This document shows, piece by piece, positions 56,587 to 64,000 of a stretch of 64,000 nt of DNA. The first letter of the stretch is position 1. The number at the start of each line of letters is the position of its first letter. A program made the translations under genes and the position numbers. This stretch comes from Scleropages formosus (lineage: Eukaryota; Chordata; Actinopteri; Osteoglossiformes; Osteoglossidae): positions 8,045,501-8,109,500 of the forward strand of contig NC_041827.1 of NCBI RefSeq assembly GCF_900964775.1. The letters are read 5' to 3'. A model generated the notes under the pieces. The model made no database searches. It worked only from the letters and a program-made list of their open reading frames with translations, and was not told the origin of the DNA.

Positions 56587-57580
56587 ATGCGAGCGAAGGT
56601 GAGTTATATTTTTTTCACTGTTTTAATAGTGGATATCTATTTGTATTTCTCCTCGCGAAAGAGAGTTGGTTTCGTATTATTAATTTCAGAATTGTTCATT
56701 TTTTTAAACAACGTACAATACATTTCAAGTCCGAATTATTAGTACAGTAAAGTAATACCTATTTGTGGCTAGGAAGTAGTAATGTTGTTGGTGTGACAAT
56801 GCGTCGCGATCGTGGCTCCCCCATGATGGGCCTTGCCCTTGGCATTTAATTTTTGGTTTATGAATGTTACGGTTCACTCGTGTTCCGATATGGCTGAAAC
56901 GACTCTTGTCAGCCGTAACAGTGGCTGGATGATGCGTAATAAGAGCATTTTAGTAGTCTTGTGAGCATTGATTGCTGCACACTCGGTTTCTGCGTCCTTT
57001 TTTAACTTCCGGTTGTGGCCCACGTGACTAAGCGACACAACGTGCGCGGCTGCGCTGTTAGTAACTGCTGCTACAGGAGTTGATAGTTGGGCCCGAATGG
57101 AACCAACCCTTCGGTGTCCATTAATGTAAATCCGTTACATGTAATACATGATGTTGCCAATAAATGTTGATTACCTTTGTCTAACACTGTCAGGTATAAA
57201 TCTAATTTTGAAATCATGTCTTCTTGCAGTGGAGAAAGAAGCGTATGCGCAGGTAAGCTGATGCATGTACAGTATGGTGCAGGTGAACAGCTGGTTTTTT
57301 TTTTTTTTGGTCATCAGTAGCAGTACCTTGTGTGCATTGCATACGTTTTGACTTTTTTCTTCAACTTACCCAATGCCAAAAAGTAGAGATGTTAAGCTTT
57401 TAATTATTTTTAAATGTATCTTGAAGTCTAGATTGACATGCTGACAGTGGTGGAACCTTTTTGCTGTTTAACTGTTTCCCTGTGTTTGTACCATATCTTT
57501 TTTTGTGAGACTACTTAACCTATTCTGGACTCTTAAGGCTGAAGCGCAAAAGGAGAAAGATGAGGCAGAGGTCCAAGTAA
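56587..57580 (+). CDS. rpl41: Large ribosomal subunit protein eL41 (25 residues)
   Basis: eL41 is the smallest ribosomal protein, a single basic helix at the subunit bridge. Coding pieces are 56587-56598 (12 nt), 57230-57252 (23 nt) and 57538-57580 (43 nt). Together they are 78 nt encoding 25 residues and a stop: MRAK, then WRKKRMR, then RLKRKRRKMRQRSK. By recall this matches human RPL41 exactly. Exon 2 starts at about 56572 after a TTTATAG acceptor. The polyadenylation signal AATAAA is at 57858-57863. Because the frame is so short and split, ORF scans miss it. Its position between pa2g4 and zc3h10 matches human. Confidence 0.96.
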
Positions 57581-57857
57581 AGTGACCCCTCTGGTGCAGC
57601 TGTGGTGTGCCCACCCCCCACTTCCTGCTCTTTGTGCGGCTTGGGATGACCTGAGAGATGACCTTCCAGCAGCAGTCATCCAGGATGGTGAACTACGGGA
57701 CTTTCTACCACCACACCACACCACTCCACTCCACTCACCCTCCCTTGCTGATGGTGTTTCCAAAGAGCCTATGAAGAAGCTGGATGCTGTGCCAATTGCT
57801 TTGGCATAATGGACTCTCAACACCTACCCCTCACAGCTGCTTTGTTTGAAACATCTG

Positions 57858-57863
57858 AATAAA
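57858..57863 (+). promoter_or_regulatory. rpl41: rpl41 polyadenylation signal
   Basis: Canonical AATAAA about 280 bp after the rpl41 stop, followed by a GT/T-rich stretch. Transcript end is estimated near 57880. Confidence 0.75.
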
Positions 57864-57880
57864 GTCTTTGGTTTACAAAC

Positions 57881-58516
57881 CACTTATTTCTCTTGGGTAA
57901 ATTTTGATGAAATTAAACTTATCCCAGAGGGAAATTTTGCTACTTTGCAGCAGCATGCAATATATAACATACACACAAATGTATGTACATAGATAGTGAA
58001 TACAGTGATAGGTAATTAATATTACATTGATAAATAAGCAAACATGATCCCACTATGTTGTGACTTCAAGTATGATTAAAAATAAACACCTTCAAAATTA
58101 CTGAAAATGAAGAATGCATCATCTGAAAACCCTGCCATTCAGTGATGGTGAGTTGTCACATGATCATATCCATTAGTGATCAGGATGGGGCCACTTTAAG
58201 CTTCCTTTATTTGTACAATCAATAACAGCTTAATGCATAGTGTGGATTGAGTTTGCAGGTGTGTGTTGATGTAGAAATTTTAGACACAAATGCTTTTTAA
58301 TTTGAAAAGATTTTAAATAACTTCATTTCTGCATTTTAATTCAAACTAGATAACATTAAATATAGTCTACAAATTTGTTTCTAATGCCAGTTCTTGACTG
58401 ATTTATCCAATATGAGATATAAAAAGTTTTTTTATTGCAGACAATCTGGAACACCATGCATGAGTCCTAAGTAGTCTGGAAGTGAGTTGAATGAAAGCAG
58501 TCCCACGTTCCCATTT
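57881..58516. other. Intergenic, nothing recognised
   Basis: AT-rich DNA between rpl41 and a repeat cluster. Confidence 0.5.
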
Positions 58517-59155
58517 TTAATAACCACTTGTTTAGTGTGGGGTCATGGTGGTCTGGAGCCTGTCCTGCAGACATGGTGTGTAAAGCTGGGTGTTATGTCC
58601 TAGGCAGCATGCCACTCTCTTTCACTCACACATAGAAACTAGCGGAAGTTAGAGTCACCAAATTACCGGGAGCACGTGTTAGGTGACAGAGGACAGGATC
58701 AGGATGGTGGCAGGACCGGTACTACTGCTGCTCTGTGGTTTCCCATGTGTGTCTGAATGTGGCTCAATGTGCGAGGAGTTTCCACGCTCTCCTGATGTTT
58801 GTCAGGAGTCCTCCAGGTGCTCTGGGTTCTTGCCACACTCAAAGGACATGTGTTTCAGGTTAACTGGAGACTAAATTGCCCTTAGTATGTAAACAATAAG
58901 ATCAGACAGGGTAGTGTTCTGAGCTGCTGCTGCTGGATTTGGAGACTGCAGGTGTCAATCGCATGGCTTGTACAAGATGCTTCGTGGTAGGTATGTAGCT
59001 ATAATAAAGTCATAATCCAATCTTAAATAGCTATTTGTTCCAGTTAAATTGCAGAATTTTCTCCAGTTAATAAATAAAACTTGTTCAGCTGTGTAAATGG
59101 GCAAATAATTCTAAGCAGCTTAATACTGCAAGTCTCTTTGGAGAAATGTATCTCA
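58517..59155 (+). repeat. Cluster of decayed fish SINE/interspersed repeats
   Basis: Three pieces in series. The first is a fish repeat start (ACCACTTGTTTAGTGTGGGG, TGGTCTGGAGCCTGTCCTGC). The second is a family C-like body (GGAGTCCTCCAGGTGCTCTG, GACATGTGTTTCAGGTTAAC). The third is a family B tail (GTGTAAATGGGCAAATAATT, CTCTTTGGAGAAATGTATCT). Boundaries are approximate. Confidence 0.6.
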
Positions 59156-59362
59156 AATGGGACACATGAACATTGATCTAGACTTATTTTTTTCGAAATT
59201 GCTATACAAAACGGGATTTTGTCAAGGGAATGGAAAACCAAGTGAGAACCCTTCGAAATTTGTAAATTTTTCACGGATTGCTTGATTTCTTCACTTTCTC
59301 TTACTGATGTTTCTTAAGTCCGGTGAGACTCGAAGCCAGTACAGGGGTAGTACCAGAGCCGC

Positions 59363-59379
59363 CCACTAGAGGGCGCTGG
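59363..59379 (+). promoter_or_regulatory. CTCF-like binding site
   Basis: CCACTAGAGGGCGCTGG closely matches the vertebrate CTCF core consensus. It lies between the rpl41 side and the zc3h10 promoter, about 280 bp upstream of the zc3h10 exon 1 donor. Confidence 0.6.
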
Positions 59380-59559
59380 ATTTATAGTCCCGACTATTTC
59401 AGTTTGCTCGCCTCGTGGAAGGTTTGTCTTTCCCACATGTCGAACTTCGTTGGTCTTGGAGGACCAATTCGAAGTGCTGCCCCTTGCGAAGGCGAGCGAG
59501 CTATGTTTACGGTAGCAAAGTACCTGCTCTAATCCATAACAAACAAAGGCCAGTCTTCA

Positions 59560-60372
59560 GAAATGTAGCGAGCGGATAATCGTACCACGAGTACAGGAAA
59601 TTGATACGCGCGTTTGTGTTGTTTACGTAGTGTTTCAATATAGCGGGTAAGTTAAGGGCTGACGAGAGACTAGCCAGCGTGTGCTAACAGCTAACAGGTA
59701 CAGGCCAGAGAAAGATACTGATGATAGTAGCCGCCGTGGTCACACAGCACATACTTGTTGTGATGGTGAGAGACAGGGGCCAGCGACGTGTCTCTGGCTC
59801 GTAGTCGCTTAGCTCTTATTTACTGCATCACTCTGCACATGTTTACACAACGAACGAGGGCTTGTTTTGTAAAAGCCCGATCGGATGTAGCTGTAGGTTG
59901 TTGTCTCCTCTAGCTAGCTAATAAATAGTTAGCTTGTTCGCTATGACGGTTAGCCAGTAAATTAACTGGATTTATTTATTTTAGTTAAACGCACAGTTTT
60001 TAACCGGAGTGTCTGCAAACTCTTCTTTAGTTAAACTACCCAGCAGCTGGCTGACTGGGAAATGATGATGTGCACAAGCTCTTCTGTGTGGTACTTTGAA
60101 GTTATGCTTATGGCAGGTGAAGTTTTCTTTAGATGAATCCAGTGAGTGATTGATTTTGCTCTTGTGATTATGGTAAGGAGCAAACGGTGATTTTTCACGC
60201 TGAAATTTTCGTTCCGCAGGTGGTTGGATCGAAGGCTTCGCCGGACCGAAACGCTCAAACCCCCGGACAGACATTTATGCTTCGCTGGATTAAGTGAGAG
60301 GGAGTGACAGACAACTATCCGCACTCCACTCCCACATGTGTGCTGTGTGCCCCCTGTGCTGGGCCGAGCGCC
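59560..60372 (+). promoter_or_regulatory. zc3h10: zc3h10 promoter and spliced 5' UTR
   Basis: A probable non-coding exon ends at 59646 before GTAAGT, and the coding exon begins at 60220 after a TTCCGCAG acceptor. CpG density rises near 59560-59650 and again at 60200. The transcription start is not resolved. The frame is open upstream of the chosen ATG back to 60304, but MPDRDSS at 60373 matches the known start. Confidence 0.6.
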
Positions 60373-62274
60373 ATGCCTGACCGGGATAGTTCCTATCTGT
60401 CAGGCGGCGGTGGGGGAGGCGGTGGGGGAGGAGTCGGCCTTGGGGTAGGTGAAGAAGGGGCAGGTGCCGGATTGGTTGTGGGAGCAGCGGAAGGTAGAGG
60501 GGGGACCGGGGGAGGCAGCGGGGGCTGTGGAGGCGGTAGCTCTGGCACTGGTGGTATGGGAGGAGGCGGGGTTCTTGGGAATGGGAGTAGCTGCGGGGGA
60601 GGGAGCAACGGGGGATTGGGATCCGGGCTCGGCTTGGATGGCGTCTGCCGGGATTTCCTACGCAACGTGTGTAAGAGGGGCAAGCGCTGTCGCTTCCGCC
60701 ACCCGGACTTTAATGAGGTGCCTGACCTTGGGGTGCAGAAGAATGAGTTCATCTTTTGCCACGACCACCAGAACAAGGAGTGTGTGCGAACCAACTGCCG
60801 CTTTGTGCATGGCTCGAAGGAGGACGAGGACTATTATAAGAAAACGGGAGAGCTGCCGCTCAGGCTGCGCGGGAAGGTGGCCGCCGGGCTTGGCCTTTCC
60901 CCCACAGACCTCCCTCTGAGCCGAGGTGAGGTGCCTATCTGCAGGGACTTCTTGAAGGGGGAGTGTCAGCGTGGAAATAAGTGCAAATTCCGGCACGTGA
61001 AGAAAGACTACGAGTACGAGCCCACCAGAACGGGTGTCGGGGGGGTGATGGGTACGGGAGTTAGTGGTATGGTGAGCGTGGGTGGAGGTGGCGGAGGCGG
61101 AAGTGGTCCCGGGGGTGGCATTTCGGGATTGGTAGGTGGAGGTGGTAACATGATGGGGATGGGTTGCCCAAGTCTAGGTGGCTGCAGAGACCAGGGAATT
61201 TCAGGAGGAGGAGGAGGTGGGGGAGGTGGAGGTGGGCTAGGGGGCTGTATGTCAATGGGGCCACCTGGGACACGACGCTTTGACAGAGGACCGTGTTCGG
61301 TGTACGACCCGTTGTTTGAGAACAGCCTGTTTGAAGCAGGGACATTTGAGGCTCCTGTGGACCATGCAGCTTTGCAGCTGAAGAGACGGAGGCTAGAAGG
61401 GTTGCGGCTGGCAGATGGGGGTAGTGGCGGCCACTACGAGTTGGGGGTCCAGGCCACGCTCCCCCCTCGTCCGCTGGACTACAGATTTCTAGAAGAGGAG
61501 AATGCTCTGCTGAGGAAGAGGGTGGAGGAGCTAAAAAAGCAGGTAATTGTAAAATAATGCAGCAGTGTGCACAGGTGAACATGGTCATTTGACAGCGAAG
61601 AAACAACTTGTGTCAACATTCCAGATGTGTACTGTTAAGTGCCATTGCGGCATCTTTACTCTTTGTGACGGGATGTCTCCAGAATGTTCTGTCCTTCCCT
61701 TGGTAAATGTGAATCATAATCAGTAATGATTAATGAATTTCTCATTGCCTCCCCTTTTTAGGTCTCAAATCTTATTGCCACTAATGAGGTCCTGTTGGAA
61801 CAGAACGCTCAGTTCCGCAGCCAGGCAAAGGTGATGACGCTGTCCTCTACACCAGCTCCCACTGAGCAAAGCCTGCCACCTCCTGTGGGTTCTGTCAGCT
61901 CCTATAACCATGGCATTGCCCAAACTCACACCACATTGAGCAGTGCCGGTCTGCAACCGCGACCCGTCAACCAGCAGGACCTGGTTGCCCCTGCAGGAGC
62001 ACCTACTGCACCTCCCTCGAATGCTGCCCCACCAACGGCACCCCCTCCCCACCTCAACCCTGAGATTGCCCCGCTCTCTGCAGCCTTAGCCCAGACCATC
62101 GCTCAGGGCATGGCTCCGCCCGTGTCTATGGCGCCAGTGGCTGTGTCAGTCGCCCCTGTGGCTGTGTCCATGGCCCAGCCTCTACCAGGCATCACCATGA
62201 GTCATGCCACCACCCCTTTGGGGTCGTATCCAATTGCCAGCCAGAGCATGAGAATCACCACTTTGCCACACTGA
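60373..62274 (+). CDS. zc3h10: Zinc finger CCCH domain-containing protein 10
   Basis: ZC3H10 is an RNA-binding CCCH protein reported in mitochondrial regulation and RNA processing. Coding exons are 60373-61542 and 61762-62274 (1683 nt, 560 residues; human 434 by recall). The start MPDRDSSYLSGGG matches the human MPDRDS. Three CCCH fingers are intact: Cys92/100/106-His110, Cys129/137/142-His146 and Cys190/198/204-His208. A leucine-rich coiled coil, LEEENALLRKRVEELKKQ then VSNLIATNEVLLEQNAQF, spans the exon junction near residue 390. A Pro/Ala-rich tail ends SQSMRITTLPH (human SQSMRITAMPH). The extra length comes mostly from glycine-rich runs at about residues 10-85 and 230-330. Confidence 0.96.
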
Positions 62275-63540
62275 CGGACTGGTTTCAGCACCTAAGCTTT
62301 TTGAAGCAATTCGGAGGAACTGTTCTCTAAACAGAGCAAACTGATTTTCTCCCTGAAGCAAACGGTTTTAGACCAACTGATACAAGGCGAAGCCCCATGG
62401 TCCACATGACGTTTGGGTTCCTGCTCCCAATACCTTGTCTGCAGTGGGGATGGGAACAAAAGACTGCTGTTTCTCCTCCATGCCAGGGATTCTGTACCTG
62501 TGGCGCTATCTTTAAGAGACACCAAAAATAAATTGATGTCAATATTTGAAATGCATATTTATACACAACCTCCACCCGTAAACAGACAATGAATTGATGC
62601 TTAACAGGCAATTGTGATTTTTTTCTGGATTCATCCTGTGAAATTTTTTTTGCACAAAAGCAAATAATTACAGGACAGCGATGGCTTGCTGTTTTTTCAT
62701 GTTTTAAAACCAAATTTCCATCCACTGTTCAATTGAAATAACTTTGTCATGTCATGTGGCAATAAGCTGATAAAAAAAACTCTATTCTGAATATGAGGCC
62801 CTTTTTATTTCTGGAAAAAAGCGTTCTTTCATGCTTAACCAGATTCTGTAATTGCAATCCAAGTCAAAGTAGCTGATGCACATTGTCAGTAAATTGTCTC
62901 AGTTCAGTAGGAATTCACTTGGAGTGTCATATATATATGTGAGTTGAAGATTTTTCAAATATGAGGTAAGTCGAAGTGCTATTGGGATAACTTTTTTTTA
63001 AATACCCTGTGTAAGAACTGAAAATGCAAAGGGTATTATGCTGGGACATTTGAAGACTGGATTTAATGCTTCCCTCAAGTATATGTGTGTTCACACCTGC
63101 ATGCACCATGTTTCACAGCATCTCACTGTAAGACTACTGCAGTTTGGGCATAATATTTTTGTATGTTTCAGATTCTTATTTTACATATGCGTATTATGCG
63201 TTTACTAGACTTTTCTTAAACAGGAACCTTTTCAGTGAATTTAAATTTTCTTCCAAGATATGAAACATCCCAACCTTCACTGCTGAAGAACCATATGCAT
63301 CTTAGTAATTAAAATCTGGTTTACAGAAGCACTCCAAATTAGGATGTCCAAGGAGTTATCAATGAGTTATGATTGTATTGATATTTGTTGCAGGAAAAAT
63401 CTAAGTACAAAAAAACATTTTCAGTGATATAGCACTGTAAGAATTTTCCTGATTTGGAGATTTACATGAAATTACAGCAGGGTTTTTAATGTTTTATTGA
63501 ATGGTTGTGAAATAAAATTTTTGTTTACTTGTTATATGTC
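62275..63540 (+). other. zc3h10: zc3h10 3' UTR
   Basis: AT-rich sequence after the stop. AATAAA at 62527-62532 is a proximal polyadenylation signal and AATAAA at 63511-63516 a distal one. Confidence 0.55.
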
Positions 63541-64000
63541 TCCTGCAGTGAAGTTAATGCTACCTTTTAGGCCTTATATAAGCAATGTCTTTTTACAGGG
63601 TTTTCAAAGTGAGAACGATGAAAAGAGGGGTTTATTTGGTGTAAATGTTTGAATAATCTGTACATTCTGGCTCGAGATTCTTTGATCAACACATTTAGAA
63701 ATCAAAGATCTCTTAAAAATGGTGACAGGGAACTGGTACGAGTAAATCTGATGAATCATTGCGTCGCGTCTTTGCGGGAATCGCGCTTAAACCCGAGGCA
63801 CAGCTTGGGGACAATCTGTGTGACATCAAGGTTCAAGACTTCGTACAAGGCAGGCATGATAATTACGAAAATATGACGGATAAGTAGCAGCTATCTCTAC
63901 TTTGTACACTATATTATTTTTACTTCGGGTGTGTATACCATATAACGTGAAGGATACTCAGTGTTGCCCTGCCCGATGTCCCCTCTTTCAAACACGTACT
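63541..64000. other. Right-edge spacer, nothing recognised
   Basis: By the human order the next gene would be ESYT1, but I see no exon of it. A CpG-bearing patch near 63760-63800 could be an upstream regulatory piece. The 75-codon frame at 63649-63876 has no recognisable features. Confidence 0.4.

Noticed and set aside
56760-57180. Possible C/D snoRNA in the rpl41 intron
   Set aside because: ATGATGG and CTGA occur about 70 nt apart, but the C box is imperfect and the flanks do not form a closing stem.
60393-60794. Proline-rich minus-strand frame opposite zc3h10
   Set aside because: Reverse reading of the glycine-rich GGN codons of zc3h10.

Overview
The window is vertebrate chromosomal DNA, almost certainly from a teleost fish. 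Its genes have GT-AG introns and CpG-rich promoters, it is littered with fish-type tRNA-derived SINEs and Tc1-like transposon remnants, and its proteins align by recall with human WNT1, ARF3, ERBB3, PA2G4, RPL41 and ZC3H10. The 200-bp SINE with a GGTTCGAGTCC-type B box resembles repeats I associate with bonytongue fishes (arowana group). That placement is from memory and tentative.

Layout. 1-235 is an octamer minisatellite inside intron 1 of wnt1. 249-355 is the first coding exon of wnt1 on the minus strand; the rest of that gene lies off the left edge. 356-10860 is wnt1 upstream DNA crowded with SINEs, a Tc1-like remnant and an unassigned 1.35-kb element with 78-bp terminal inverted repeats. 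10865-18470 is arf3 (plus). 18471-25740 is repeat-rich intergenic DNA with a second Tc1-like remnant. 25740-48560 is erbb3 (28 coding exons, plus one candidate 18-nt microexon). 48740-55510 is pa2g4 (13 coding exons). 56424-57880 is rpl41, which encodes 25 residues spread over three coding exons. 59560-63540 is zc3h10. I recognise no gene after that.

The genes do not form an operon-like system. erbb3, pa2g4, rpl41 and zc3h10 keep the order and orientation I recall for human 12q13.2. wnt1 and arf3 correspond to the separate human 12q13.12 block, and I see no wnt10b between them. One functional link is known: PA2G4 (EBP1) was named as an ErbB3-binding protein, and the two genes are neighbours here.

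The most useful second-look items are the 18-nt erbb3 microexon candidate, the stop-free 168-nt erbb3 intron 27, the unassigned inverted-repeat element carrying nested SINEs, the minisatellite 12 bp from the wnt1 splice donor, the missing wnt10b, and a near-consensus CTCF site before zc3h10. I found no CRISPR array, no bacterial-type system and no convincing viral element. Coding exon coordinates were read by eye and checked by reading-frame arithmetic; UTR ends are estimates.
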